Assembly: GCF_947501785.1 (NCBI RefSeq)
Contig: NZ_CANMXB010000001.1
Span: forward strand, 3,042,501-3,106,500
Direction: 5' to 3'
Length of the DNA stretch: 64,000 nt
Origin: an uncultured Litoreibacter sp.
GTDB taxonomy: Bacteria; Pseudomonadota; Alphaproteobacteria; Rhodobacterales; Rhodobacteraceae
Position numbers and translations under genes: made by a program. Under the pieces are notes generated by a model. The model was not told the DNA's origin. It worked only from the letters and a program-made list of their open reading frames with translations, and did not search any database. Position 1 is the first letter of the stretch. Each line of letters starts with the position of its first letter. Of this stretch, positions 56,070-64,000 are shown in pieces.

Positions 56070-56548
56070 GGTGCGAAAGCCTTCAAAAGGGTGGTTTGCA
56101 GATTTTGGGCCAGCGGGCCATCGGCTTCGAGCCTGCAATTGCGGGACGTATCCGAACCGCCATAGGACAGCGTCACCCGCAGCGCCGGGGGCGTGGTGTC
56201 ACCCAGCCGGTCCGGCCATTCGACAAGGCAGAAGGATTGGTCGAACGCGGCCTCCAGGCCAAGTTCGAATAGCTCGGACGTGCTGGTCAGGCGGTACAGG
56301 TCGGCATGCCAGATTTCGAGCGACCCGGCGGCGTAAGTTTGCACGATGGTAAAGGTTGGCGAGGGAACTTCTTCTGCCTTTCCCTCACGGGCCTGCAGGG
56401 TCTGAATGACACGACGCGCCAACGTGGTCTTTCCTGCGCCAACCGGGCCGTCGAGAAGGACGGTCAGACCCGCCGCCGCGTTATCCGCAACACAGTCGGC
56501 CATGCGAAACGTTGCGTCCTCGTCAGGCAGGGTGATTGTTGCGCTCAT
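56066..56548 (-). CDS. tsaE: tRNA threonylcarbamoyladenosine biosynthesis ATPase TsaE
   Basis: 160 aa. Needed with TsaB, TsaC and TsaD to make t6A37 in ANN-decoding tRNAs. The P-loop LLDGPVGAGKTTLARRVI and the PSPTFTIVQTY switch, then IWHADLYRL and CLVEWPDRLG (Walker B-like), are diagnostic. The ATG at 56548 was chosen by motif position; the 12 upstream codons are not conserved. It overlaps amgK by 4 bases. Confidence 0.94.
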   Translation of the reverse strand: MSATITLPDEDATFRMADCVADNAAAGLTVLLDGPVGAGKTTLARRVIQTLQAREGKAEEVPSPTFTIVQTYAAGSLEIWHADLYRLTSTSELFELGLEAAFDQSFCLVEWPDRLGDTTPPALRVTLSYGGSDTSRNCRLEADGPLAQNLQTTLLKAFAP

Positions 56549-56608
56549 GGGGAAGAGTTTTACTGCAACCGTCCCCACTCGCAAGGCTGATCGAAAACGC
56601 CGCCCTTG

Positions 56609-58183
56609 TCAGGAGTTGAGCGACGCGAGTTCCGGCAGTTTTGGCAAAGGCAGCACCGCGTCGTCGGGAGCGGTGAACCCGACCAGCGTCGCGCCTGCCG
56701 CCAGCGGCATAAATCGACAGCTCAGCTGGCGCCCGTCGGAGAGGTCGGTAGAGCCGTACCACTCGGTCCGGTCACCCGCGTGACAAACAAATTCGCGGAC
56801 GTCGCCCCAAAGCGGGGTGGGCAGGCTCTTGGTTTGCCAAAGCCGTGTGGCATCGACAATACCGGTTTGTTCCAGCACAAGCTCCGGGTCGGTGCCCCAC
56901 AATTCGCAATACGCGTCATTGGACAAAGCCAGGTTGCCCGTGGCGTCAAATACGGCAATCGCTTCGGGGAGGCTGTCAATCATGGATTGGCTGAGCTCCA
57001 ACTCCCGGCGGAACTTGCGCGTCAGAGAAACCTCAGCGCTGATGTCTTCGATCAGAAAGGCAACGGCGCCCTCTGGATGTGGTCGGCCGGTCACCTTGTA
57101 GGTCTGGCCGCTGGGAAGGATCCACGTCTCCATGTAGGTGCCGTTGACGGCGAGCTTCTCAAGCTCGTTGATCTTGGCCCGCCAGTCGTTGAAATCCTTG
57201 CGTTCTGGCAGCATGCGCTTTTCGCGCAACCGGTTCACCGTGTCGTACAACGTCGGGCGGGCGGCCAGCCATTCCGGCTCAAGATTGGTCAGGTCCATCA
57301 ACGCGGGGTTGAACAGCTGCAGCTGCCGGGACCGGTCAAAGATGGCCAGGCCGATGGGCAGTGCCGCAAAGGTTTGGGTCAGCGTCTGCATGAAATTGCG
57401 CAATGACTCTTCGGCCTGAACGGTTTTGCTGGCGTCGCAGGCGTAATGCAGCGTCGTGTTGCCGTGGCCGAAGCTGGTGATGTCGAACCACCGGGTGGTG
57501 CCATCTTTCAGGGTCAGTGGGGATCGCCTCGGGTGGGCCTTTTCGCCGGGGGCCGCGATCTGGCCCCCTTCGAACAGCCTGCGGGGTGGCCATGCCTCCT
57601 GATCTGCGGGGGCAAATTGTTCTACCAGTGAGACATATGATGCGTTGACCCAATCGATATTTCCAACCCGATCTTCCCGCCAGATCACGGTTGGCGAAGT
57701 CGCGACGGTTCCCTGAAGAATTGCAAGCTCCTGACCTACCGATTCGGAGACGTCGCGGTCCACCAACACTCTGCTGGCCATCAGGTTTGGAAGGCCAGAG
57801 ACGGTGATACGGCAATGTCCGGCGTCACACGCGACACTTGCGGAAACTGGCCCGGACGTTGTCAGCTCAGACAATTCGAACGCGGCGCTTTCCTGCATGG
57901 CAATATCCAGCGCACGCGGAAATTGCGGGAAGATATCCGCGAGCCGTTGTATGAGCCTTTTGCGTGTATCCTGTTCGAGGTCTTCAGCAGATAACGCCGC
58001 CCGGGCGGGCGCGTTGACGCCGACCAATTCCTCACCTTCGAACGTGAATATCTGCGCTGATGGGGCAGGGGCAGAGGTGGGGGGCGACGGCCGCGACTTT
58101 CTAAGGGCGAAACACCCAAGCAATCCGGTGGCAAGGCCGGCGGCGAACAAGAAAAATGCGGGTTGAAAGAGCAGAGCTGTCAC
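56609..58183 (-). CDS. PAS-domain protein without visible output domain
   Basis: 524 aa. The start is a GTG at 58183 with AAGGAAG in front, giving VTALLFQPAFFLFAAGLATGLLG, a membrane anchor. Four regions follow: about 40-140, PAS-like about 155-255, PAS about 265-375 (FAALPIGLAIFDRSRQLQLF) and PAS about 385-490 (MIDSLPEAIAVFDATGNLAL). No histidine kinase, GGDEF, EAL or HTH block is visible, so the output is unclear. It lies downstream of regB on the same strand, so it could join redox signalling; that is an inference. Confidence 0.82.
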   Translation of the reverse strand: MTALLFQPAFFLFAAGLATGLLGCFALRKSRPSPPTSAPAPSAQIFTFEGEELVGVNAPARAALSAEDLEQDTRKRLIQRLADIFPQFPRALDIAMQESAAFELSELTTSGPVSASVACDAGHCRITVSGLPNLMASRVLVDRDVSESVGQELAILQGTVATSPTVIWREDRVGNIDWVNASYVSLVEQFAPADQEAWPPRRLFEGGQIAAPGEKAHPRRSPLTLKDGTTRWFDITSFGHGNTTLHYACDASKTVQAEESLRNFMQTLTQTFAALPIGLAIFDRSRQLQLFNPALMDLTNLEPEWLAARPTLYDTVNRLREKRMLPERKDFNDWRAKINELEKLAVNGTYMETWILPSGQTYKVTGRPHPEGAVAFLIEDISAEVSLTRKFRRELELSQSMIDSLPEAIAVFDATGNLALSNDAYCELWGTDPELVLEQTGIVDATRLWQTKSLPTPLWGDVREFVCHAGDRTEWYGSTDLSDGRQLSCRFMPLAAGATLVGFTAPDDAVLPLPKLPELASLNS

Positions 58184-58244
58184 GGGTCTTCCTTTGTGCA
58201 AGCGAAGGACCAATGCAAACAATCATGGTGAGGTTAATGGCTGG

Positions 58245-59639
58245 TTAAATCTGGATCGGCACGTTGTCCCCCAGTGGCTGGGAGTCGCCTGAATTGGCCG
58301 CCGCAATAGTGTCCATCGGCCACGTTGCTTCCGCGATTGCGCCCGTTCGGAGCTGACCTTCGGCGTTTTCGTAGTCTGGGGAGCCATTGTCAAAATTGAT
58401 CTCTGCGCCTGTCCGTTCAAGCAGTGTTTTGGCGATGAACAATCCCAGCCCCATGCCCTCATATTCGGGCCGGCTGGACGATTGCCGCTTGTTTCTGCGT
58501 CGGCCAATGAATGGCTCTCCGATTCGGCCGAGCAAGTCGACCGGGTAGCCCGGACCGTCGTCGATGACGCGTATGACGACTTGATCGCGCGACCAGCTCG
58601 CGTCGATCCAAACCTCGGCTTCCGCAAAATCGACGGCGTTTTGCATCAGGTTGCGCAGCCCGTGGATTATCTCTGGCTTGCGCAGGATGACGGGCATCGG
58701 GCCGTCGTCTTCGGTGTCCGCGGTGAAGTTGAAATGCACCGCTTTTCCCCTGCCGGAATGCGGCTCAGCGGCCTCTTCGACAACGGCGCTGAGCGGGGCG
58801 TTGCGCAGGTGCAGATCGTCCTTTCCGGCGCGGCCCATGGAATGCAGGATGTCGCGGCAGCGATCGGCTTGTTCCCTGATCAGCGCGGCGTCGTCCCTGA
58901 GGTCCGGTCGGTCTTCCAATTCTTCCAACAGTTCGGCGCTGACCAGCTTGATGGTCGCCAAAGGTGTTCCCAACTCATGGGCGGCGGCCGCGACAACCCC
59001 GCCGAGATCCGTCAGCTTCTGCTCCCGCGACAAGGCCATTTGGGTTGCAAGCAACGCCTGGCTCATGGACCGCGTCTCGGACGTGACCCGGCCTGCGTAG
59101 ATGGCCAGAAACACAATCCCGATCATGATAGCGACCCAAAAGCCCGCGACAAACACGTCGGGCATCTCCAAGATGGTGCCCTGGTCGGTCCGCAGCGGGA
59201 TATGGAAGGTCGTCAGCGCGCTGACCAATACGATGGCCAACCCACCGATCAGCAAGGTCGACTGGGTGCGCATTGTCATCGCGGACACGGTCACCGGTGC
59301 CAGGATAAGCAAGGCAAACGGGTTGTTCAGCCCGCCCGTCAAATAGACCAGAAACGCCAGCTGCGAGAGATCAAAAAGCAGCGTCAGCAACACCTCATTT
59401 TCCGGCAGCCAACGGTTCTGCGGGTAGATCGCAATAGCGACCATGTTGGATATCACAGACGCGCCGATGGCCAGCATGCAAAAGCCCAGCGGTATGTCGA
59501 GCTTCAGCAGCTGGCTGGCAATGAAAATTGCGCTGCCCTGACCCAGAATCGCCAACCACCGCAAGATGATAAGGGTGCGCAACCGGACCATCCCGTTGCG
59601 GGATCTGCTCTCGCCCAATCCGGCGGACAGGTCGGTCAT
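58245..59639 (-). CDS. regB: Redox sensor histidine kinase RegB/PrrB
   Basis: 464 aa. Six membrane helices (about 25-185) contain the conserved quinone-sensing GGLNNPFALLILAPV. The H-box is GGVVAAAAHELGTPLATIKL (phosphorylated His), and the redox Cys of the dimerisation region is in EQADRCRDILHSMG, matching Cys265 of Rhodobacter capsulatus RegB. The ATPase core has LRNLMQNAVDFA, IDDGPGYPVD and GMGLGLFIAKTLLERTGA. It controls photosynthesis, respiration and carbon/nitrogen genes in relatives. It diverges from senC-regA. Confidence 0.96.
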   Translation of the reverse strand: MTDLSAGLGESRSRNGMVRLRTLIILRWLAILGQGSAIFIASQLLKLDIPLGFCMLAIGASVISNMVAIAIYPQNRWLPENEVLLTLLFDLSQLAFLVYLTGGLNNPFALLILAPVTVSAMTMRTQSTLLIGGLAIVLVSALTTFHIPLRTDQGTILEMPDVFVAGFWVAIMIGIVFLAIYAGRVTSETRSMSQALLATQMALSREQKLTDLGGVVAAAAHELGTPLATIKLVSAELLEELEDRPDLRDDAALIREQADRCRDILHSMGRAGKDDLHLRNAPLSAVVEEAAEPHSGRGKAVHFNFTADTEDDGPMPVILRKPEIIHGLRNLMQNAVDFAEAEVWIDASWSRDQVVIRVIDDGPGYPVDLLGRIGEPFIGRRRNKRQSSSRPEYEGMGLGLFIAKTLLERTGAEINFDNGSPDYENAEGQLRTGAIAEATWPMDTIAAANSGDSQPLGDNVPIQI

Positions 59640-59735
59640 CAGGGAAACGTGATTGGCAGCGTCATAATGGCAGATTGATACTGGACGGGGGATGGGGGAT
59701 CAACGGGGCAACTTAGCACGGACAAGGTGGACGAT

Positions 59736-60356
59736 ATGAACAAAGCGTATGTTTGGAGCGCCGTTGGCTTGGTGGCACTGATGATCGGGGTGCCGACGTA
59801 CCTCACCTTGACGGCCAATGACGGTGAGGACCAATTTGCCCAATGCTCCCAAGGCGCGGTTGCAGGCGGTGACATAGGCGGGCCGTTTGAGCTGGTGTCG
59901 GAAACGGGTGCGACAGTCACCGAAAGGGACGTCATCACCGAACCCACATTGGTCTATTTCGGCTACACCTATTGCCCCGATGTCTGCCCGCTGGATGCGG
60001 CCCGGAATGCGGAAGCCGTGGACGTCTTGAAGGAGCAGGGCGTGGACGCAACGCCGGTCTTCATCACCATTGACCCTGAGCGGGACACGCCAGAGGTTTT
60101 GGCTGAATTCACGGACGTAATGCACCCCAAGATGATCGGGCTGACGGGGTCCGCAGGCCAGGTCAAAGCGGCCAGCCAGGCGTACCGGACCTTTTACAAA
60201 AAGCAGCCGGGCGGCGGGGAAGATTACCTCGTCGATCACTCGACATTTACCTATCTGGTGCTGCCGGAGAAGGGCTTTGTCGACTTCTTCCGCCGTGACG
60301 CGACGCCCGACCAAATGGCCGAGACGGTGGCGTGCTATGCAAATGCGGCCTCGTAA
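59736..60356 (+). CDS. senC: SCO1/SenC/PrrC-family copper chaperone
   Basis: 206 aa with an N-terminal membrane anchor (YVWSAVGLVALMIGVPTYL). SCO proteins deliver copper to the CuA site of cytochrome oxidase and may relay redox state to RegB. The copper ligands are the CxxxC of GYTYCPDVCPLDAARN and the His of VDHSTFTYLVLP. The start at 59736 gives a better anchor than the ATG 9 bases upstream. Location between regB and regA is the classic reg/prr arrangement. Confidence 0.93.
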   Translation: MNKAYVWSAVGLVALMIGVPTYLTLTANDGEDQFAQCSQGAVAGGDIGGPFELVSETGATVTERDVITEPTLVYFGYTYCPDVCPLDAARNAEAVDVLKEQGVDATPVFITIDPERDTPEVLAEFTDVMHPKMIGLTGSAGQVKAASQAYRTFYKKQPGGGEDYLVDHSTFTYLVLPEKGFVDFFRRDATPDQMAETVACYANAAS

Positions 60357-60440
60357 GTCATTGGTCCGCTGGTGTTTGACCGGTGAGGAGTGGCGATCTA
60401 CATTGCTGCGCAAGATGGAAGTCCGGGAAGGGTTTTGACG

Positions 60441-60995
60441 ATGAGCGAACGCACGATGAACGAGATCGGTGAAGACCGGTCCCTTCTGATCGTTGACGAC
60501 GACGAGCCGTTTCTGCGCCGTCTGGCACGGGCCATGGAAAAGCGCGGGTTTGAACCGGAAGCGGTTGAAACCGTGGCTGCCGGCAAGGCTGTCGCGACCG
60601 CCCGACCGCCGGCCTATGCGGTCGTGGATTTGCGGCTGGAAGACGGCAATGGTCTGGACGTGGTCGAGGTGCTGCGGGAACGCCGCCCGGACGCGCGGAT
60701 CGTTGTATTGACGGGCTACGGCGCGATTGCGACGGCGGTAGCGGCGGTCAAGATCGGGGCCACGGATTACCTGTCGAAACCGGCCGATGCCAATGATGTC
60801 ACCAACGCGCTTTTGGCCTCGGGGGACGAGCTGCCGCCGCCGCCGGAAAACCCGATGTCGGCGGACCGGGTGCGGTGGGAACATATCCAGCGTGTGTATG
60901 AGTTATGCGACCGCAACGTGTCTGAAACGGCGCGTCGGTTGAACATGCACCGGCGAACCTTGCAGCGGATATTGGCGAAGCGCAGCCCGCGTTAA
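60441..60995 (+). CDS. regA: Redox response regulator RegA/PrrA
   Basis: 184 aa, exactly the RegA length. The receiver domain has SLLIVDDDEPFLRRLARAME, the phospho-acceptor Asp in AVVDLRLEDGNGLDVV, and Lys in ATDYLSKPADANDV. A short proline linker (LPPPPENP) joins the Fis-type helix-turn-helix NVSETARRLNMHRRTLQRIL, which is nearly invariant in RegA. The ATG at 60441 follows GGGAAGGG. It is activated by RegB; the three genes regB, senC and regA are together here. Confidence 0.97.
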   Translation: MSERTMNEIGEDRSLLIVDDDEPFLRRLARAMEKRGFEPEAVETVAAGKAVATARPPAYAVVDLRLEDGNGLDVVEVLRERRPDARIVVLTGYGAIATAVAAVKIGATDYLSKPADANDVTNALLASGDELPPPPENPMSADRVRWEHIQRVYELCDRNVSETARRLNMHRRTLQRILAKRSPR

Positions 60996-61085
60996 CCGCC
61001 GTCGATTTGCGCCGAATTTTCGTGTATAGAAAACGTCTAGATTGCGTATAGGCACCGTGTAGACGCCAAATGATGAACGGGCGGA

Positions 61086-61445
61086 ATGAAACAGCTGGTT
61101 TTCTCACTTTTCGGCATGGCTTTGGTTGCAGGGTGCGCGTCGACCGACGGCGCTGCCACAGCGACCAAGACGGACCCGATTCCCTACACGTTGGATAGCC
61201 GCGGCATTCAGCTGGTGGCCAGCCCACTGCGGATTGACTTCGGGCGCACCGATCATTCGACCGTGGCCGCGATGGATAAGCTGGTGGGCCAGGGGCCGGT
61301 GTCACGCGCTGTGTGCCCCGATGGCAGCCCGTTTGTCGTCTGGGCCGACGGCACGCGGCTGAATTTTCGCGGCGGGGCATTTCGGGGATGGTCCAAGACT
61401 GCCGCGGACGGGATCGTGCAAGCCGCAGGGCAAACCTGCGGTTAG
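61086..61445 (+). CDS. Small lipoprotein of unknown function
   Basis: 119 aa. The lipobox ALVAGC is at residues about 12-17, so the mature protein is a lipoprotein. The rest, including FGRTDHSTVAAMDKLVGQ and SPFVVWADGTRLNFRGGAFR, has two further Cys and no recognised family. Its stop overlaps that of the facing small membrane protein. Confidence 0.75.
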   Translation: MKQLVFSLFGMALVAGCASTDGAATATKTDPIPYTLDSRGIQLVASPLRIDFGRTDHSTVAAMDKLVGQGPVSRAVCPDGSPFVVWADGTRLNFRGGAFRGWSKTAADGIVQAAGQTCG

Positions 61446-61672
61446 GTCGACGCGGCGATACCAGTCAGCATCGCGCCCGCAGCGACAACATGAATCAAAA
61501 TGATGGCTTTGTCGTTCCATAGCACGCCCACGATAAACCATCCTGCGACGCCAGCCAGAAACAGGTAGATGTTCAATGGTGTGACCCCGAATGCGGTGGC
61601 GGTATATCCCAAGATTTGGATGATAGACGCGAGCCATTTGATTGCGAAGGCAGCGTCGAAGGAGGTGTTCAT
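61442..61672 (-). CDS. Small membrane protein, two helices
   Basis: 76 aa. Two hydrophobic segments (residues about 9-45 and 51-74: IIQILGYTATAFGVTPLNIY and IILIHVVAAGAMLTGIA) with a Trp-rich turn. The ATG at 61672 is preferred; the longer frame upstream is polar and noncoding. I have seen similar short Roseobacter proteins annotated only as DUF6552; that name is from memory. Confidence 0.65.
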   Translation of the reverse strand: MNTSFDAAFAIKWLASIIQILGYTATAFGVTPLNIYLFLAGVAGWFIVGVLWNDKAIILIHVVAAGAMLTGIAAST

Positions 61673-61755
61673 TTTGGGGTTCTCAAAAAAGGCCCGAACG
61701 CGGCTAGGGGAGACAAGGCGTTCGGGCAGTGTGATGCGCTGACAGGGTGGCAGCG

Positions 61756-61914
61756 TCACCAGAAGGTGCGGATGATGGGCTCGTATGTTGAGCCTTCGCG
61801 GCGGGTTGCGCGGGGAGATGTGATAGCGCCGCGCCGGTGGGGGTCATGCGCCTCAGCGGGATGCTGATTTCGCTGCTGCGCGTCGAGGATCATCTTGGAC
61901 AGTGAGTTGAACAT
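61756..61914 (-). CDS. Very small Arg/His-rich protein
   Basis: 52 aa. It begins MFNSLSKMILDAQQRNQHPA, then an Arg-rich middle and an aromatic end (IIRTFW). An AAGGAGCC site precedes the ATG. A second small gene of near-identical size and overall layout lies 31 bases upstream on the same strand. No family recognised. Confidence 0.55.
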   Translation of the reverse strand: MFNSLSKMILDAQQRNQHPAEAHDPHRRGAITSPRATRREGSTYEPIIRTFW

Positions 61915-61945
61915 GGTACGGCTCCTTTCGGGCGCCTGTTGGGGC

Positions 61946-62107
61946 CTATTGGAAGTAGGAATAGGGATTGTGGCTGCGCCGCCGGGCGGCCTGCCTGCGA
62001 TTGGGGTCGGATACGAACCGGTCCGCGTAGGGATTGGTTTTGTCCGGCCAACGGGTGGGTTCCTGGCGGGAAGCGGTCATCAGGGCGTCTGCGATAATTG
62101 AAAGCAT
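61946..62107 (-). CDS. Very small Arg-rich protein
   Basis: 53 aa. It begins MLSIIADALMTASRQEPTRW, continues with an Arg-rich stretch (RRQAARRRSHN) and ends YSYFQ. An AAGGAGAAAGCC site is 7 bases before the ATG, a strong signal. It diverges from the LysR-type regulator at 62214 and is followed by the similar 52-aa gene. No family recognised. Confidence 0.6.
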   Translation of the reverse strand: MLSIIADALMTASRQEPTRWPDKTNPYADRFVSDPNRRQAARRRSHNPYSYFQ

Positions 62108-62213
62108 GGCTTTCTCCTTCATTGCGTCTGTTCTTGATTATTTATGAAGCAATGGGCTTATATATCCGAGTCAGGAAGATTTCGAATATGTAAGTGGAGC
62201 TAACAGTACGGCA

Positions 62214-63092
62214 ATGGAATGGCGGGACATCCCTTCTTTATCTGCGTTGCGCGCCTTTGAGGCGATGGCGCGGCTGGGCGGATTTTCTTCTGCGGCGCGG
62301 GAACTGAACGTGACCCACGCCGCCATTGCCCAACACGTGCGCGGGTTGGAGGCCGACCTGGGCCAGACACTGGTGATACGCGAAGGCCGTGGCATGGGGT
62401 TGACCGAGGCGGGACGCATACTGGCGGCGGCCCTGCAGGACGGATTTGCCGAGATCGCCAACGGCGTCGCCGCCACGCGGGAGCTGGGGGCCGACCGGCC
62501 CCTGCAGATCGCCATGACCCCGAGCTTTGCGGAGAACTGGATCATGCCGCGCATTGGCGCGTTTTGGGCGGACCACCCTGAGATCAAACTGGCGCTGGTG
62601 CCCGGCTACCCGCTGGTGGATATGAAGCGCGACGGGTTTGATTTGGCAATTCGCTACGGTCGCGGCGGCTGGGACGGGGTGGACGCGGAATATCTGGTCA
62701 GCGCAGGCAACGTGGTTGTGGGCACGCCCGAACTTGCGGCGCGGGTCCCCAAAGGCGACATAGCCGCGCTGCAAAAGCAGGTCTGGCTGCAAGAGCCGGG
62801 GCGGCAGGAACCCCAGCTTTGGGCCGCCGAGCAGGGGCTGGACTTCTCGAAAATGGACGTCAGAGACTTCAACATGAACACGATGGTCCTGGCGGCGACG
62901 CGGGCGGGCTACGGGTTCTCGCTGCAGGGGCGGGCATTGGTCTCGTCGGACCTGAAAGAGGGCAGGCTGGTCAGTGTTTTCGAGCAGGGCCAGTCCACCT
63001 TAGCCTACTACATGCTGACGCGGCGCGGCACGGTGACGGGCAAGCTGAAAGTGTTTGTCGACTGGTTACGGGCCAATGCGTCCGACACTTAG
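62214..63092 (+). CDS. LysR-type transcriptional regulator, GcvA-like
   Basis: 292 aa. The N-terminal helix-turn-helix is SLSALRAFEAMARLGGFSSA and AARELNVTHAAIAQHVRGLE, the usual LysR motif; the effector-binding domain (about 92-290) shows FAENWIMPRIGAFWADHPEI. The opening IPSLSALRAFEA resembles GcvA. The 106-base region between it and the divergent small gene probably holds its operator. Targets and ligand are unknown. Confidence 0.92.
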   Translation: MEWRDIPSLSALRAFEAMARLGGFSSAARELNVTHAAIAQHVRGLEADLGQTLVIREGRGMGLTEAGRILAAALQDGFAEIANGVAATRELGADRPLQIAMTPSFAENWIMPRIGAFWADHPEIKLALVPGYPLVDMKRDGFDLAIRYGRGGWDGVDAEYLVSAGNVVVGTPELAARVPKGDIAALQKQVWLQEPGRQEPQLWAAEQGLDFSKMDVRDFNMNTMVLAATRAGYGFSLQGRALVSSDLKEGRLVSVFEQGQSTLAYYMLTRRGTVTGKLKVFVDWLRANASDT

Positions 63093-63114
63093 CCGAGCGC
63101 GTTTGGCGGCTGTC

Positions 63115-63143
63115 GAATTTGCATATTTTTAGCAGAAAGAAGC
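63115..63143 (+). repeat. Recurrent intergenic element, copy 5
   Basis: GCATATTTTTAGCAGAAAG followed by AAGC, 23 bases after the LysR-regulator stop codon and before a convergent GNAT gene. Confidence 0.7.
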
Positions 63144-63177
63144 CAGGCGTCGTTCTCTTGCGCCGGGCGCGTAAACC

Positions 63178-63666
63178 TTAATGAGACGGGTCGAGTTTTA
63201 GGCGTTTTGTGATGCGGTTCACCGGGGTGCCGTCTTTCAGGGGAACAGCGCGGTCCACCAAATGGTCCCGGAAGCCCATCTTTTCGTAATAGGCCAGCCC
63301 GCCCGTATTGTCGGCGCGTATCTTGGCGTAGAGCTCGGAGTAGCCCGCTGCCAGACTTGCGGCCCTGGTGATGTCAAAGAGGGCGGTTCCGACGCCGCGT
63401 TGGGTGGTGGTGGGATCGGCAAAAGTGGCGATGCCGCCAATATGGTCATTGGGCGGATCCAGCGCGTCCATCCATTGCATGCCCTGAATGCCATCCACGT
63501 TCTCGGCGACATGCAGGAAAGTTTTGCTGTTGCCCGTGAAGAAACGGTCCAGATATCCCGCGTCCAGCGGGTCTTGATATGCGGTGGTGCCGCCGATCTC
63601 GATGATCTGGTTCAGGATGTCGATGAGGCGGGGCACATCGGCAGGGGTCGCGGGTCGAATGATCAT
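63178..63666 (-). CDS. GNAT-family N-acetyltransferase
   Basis: 162 aa. The fold is recognised by IIRPATPADVPRLIDILNQI at the start, the acetyl-CoA loop TQRGVGTALFDITRAASLAAG (Q/R-x-x-G-x-G/A pattern) and NTGGLAYYEKMGFRDHL at the end. The substrate cannot be inferred. The start overlaps the stop of the HD-hydrolase gene by 4 bases. Confidence 0.88.
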   Translation of the reverse strand: MIIRPATPADVPRLIDILNQIIEIGGTTAYQDPLDAGYLDRFFTGNSKTFLHVAENVDGIQGMQWMDALDPPNDHIGGIATFADPTTTQRGVGTALFDITRAASLAAGYSELYAKIRADNTGGLAYYEKMGFRDHLVDRAVPLKDGTPVNRITKRLKLDPSH

Positions 63667-64000
63667 GGCATCAGCTCGTTGAAGCGGGCGATGAAGTCGG
63701 CTTTTACCTCCATCGGCGGGCGCGGTTTCAGCGTTGTGGGCAGCCGTAGGTCGGTGGCGGGCGCGCCGAAGAACTTGTTGCTTTCCTCGATGGAGAAGCC
63801 TGCGATCTGGGTGGCCTCCAGCCAGGCGGAGATTTTGTCGGCCTTCTTGATCTGCTTCTTGATCTGCGCGGGGATTGTTGCGGGCAGCCCAAAGCGGATA
63901 TGGATGGCCGCCGTCAGCCGGTCGTCGAGCTCCGCATAGCCGGGGCCGACGGCGGCTTTTACCGGCGAGATCATGTCACCGATCACATATTCCGGCGCAT
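63663..64000 (-). CDS. HD-domain hydrolase (YfbR-like), 5' part outside the window
   Basis: The visible 3' part encodes 112 residues and the frame stays open to the window edge. The first residues, APEYVIGDMISPVKA, continue the HD-domain motif (the usual HD-A/S-x-E then GD-x-x-P-x-K), and YAELDDRLTAAIHIRFGLP follows. The family contains YfbR-like 5'-nucleotidases. The catalytic HD pair itself lies beyond the window. A GTG at 63986 is an internal codon. Confidence 0.8.
   Translation of the reverse strand, partial: APEYVIGDMISPVKAAVGPGYAELDDRLTAAIHIRFGLPATIPAQIKKQIKKADKISAWLEATQIAGFSIEESNKFFGAPATDLRLPTTLKPRPPMEVKADFIARFNELMP

Overview
The window looks like a chromosomal segment of an alphaproteobacterium of the order Rhodobacterales, most likely the marine Roseobacter group. 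This rests on the RegB/SenC/RegA redox regulatory cluster, a GlnK-AmtB pair, an AmgK-MurU recycling pair beside AddAB, a TRAP-type binding protein, a Hint-domain protein, high GC outside two islands, and a short intergenic element repeated at least five times. I see no rRNA, tRNA, IS element, prophage or CRISPR array.

Layout. 1-3180: a minus-strand polymorphic-toxin module of type VI secretion style (DUF4123 adaptor, 593-aa effector, small acidic protein as likely immunity). The adaptor is broken by a frameshift at a run of seven T. 3298-15002: LOG-family protein, dapD, a bacterial ionotropic-glutamate-receptor-like channel, a Hint-like protein, dapE, a DUF2064 transferase, rnr, a lytic transglycosylase and typA. 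15114-22445: a complete histidine-utilisation cluster, with hutI-hutH-hutG-hutU on the minus strand diverging from hutF-hutC; a palindrome between them is the probable HutC operator. 22473-25734: a compact, unfamiliar four-gene minus-strand operon (Tat-exported FAD oxidoreductase, two membrane proteins, one small exported protein). 25880-36087: VOC protein, yaaA, recQ, an orphan TRAP binding protein, an oxidoreductase-rsmD-zinc-ribbon operon, peroxiredoxin, phhB, a PF04339 acyltransferase-like protein, GDPD and RidA. 36161-39192: a type I secretion ABC/adaptor pair. 39389-42902: mlaA, mlaC and a class A PBP. 43160-44845: glnK-amtB.

44957-47522: a second DUF4123-effector-immunity module, here with a recognisable Tox-REase-5 nuclease and an Imm52-like immunity protein, comparable to the P. 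aeruginosa TecT-TseT-TsiT set. 47705-56548: a minus-strand run tsaE-amgK-murU-addB-addA-trxA. 56609-60995: PAS protein, regB, senC and regA. 60996-64000: a lipoprotein, small membrane and small soluble proteins (two of 52 and 53 aa), a LysR regulator, a GNAT enzyme and the 3' part of an HD-domain hydrolase cut by the window edge.

The parts most worth attention are the two toxin modules that lack any secretion apparatus in the window (the first with an unrecognised toxin tip and a disrupted adaptor), the glutamate-receptor-like channel with a pore unlike the K+ type, the four-gene FAD operon, the hut and glnK palindromes, and the repeated intergenic element. Function calls rest on motifs read by eye; no database search was run.
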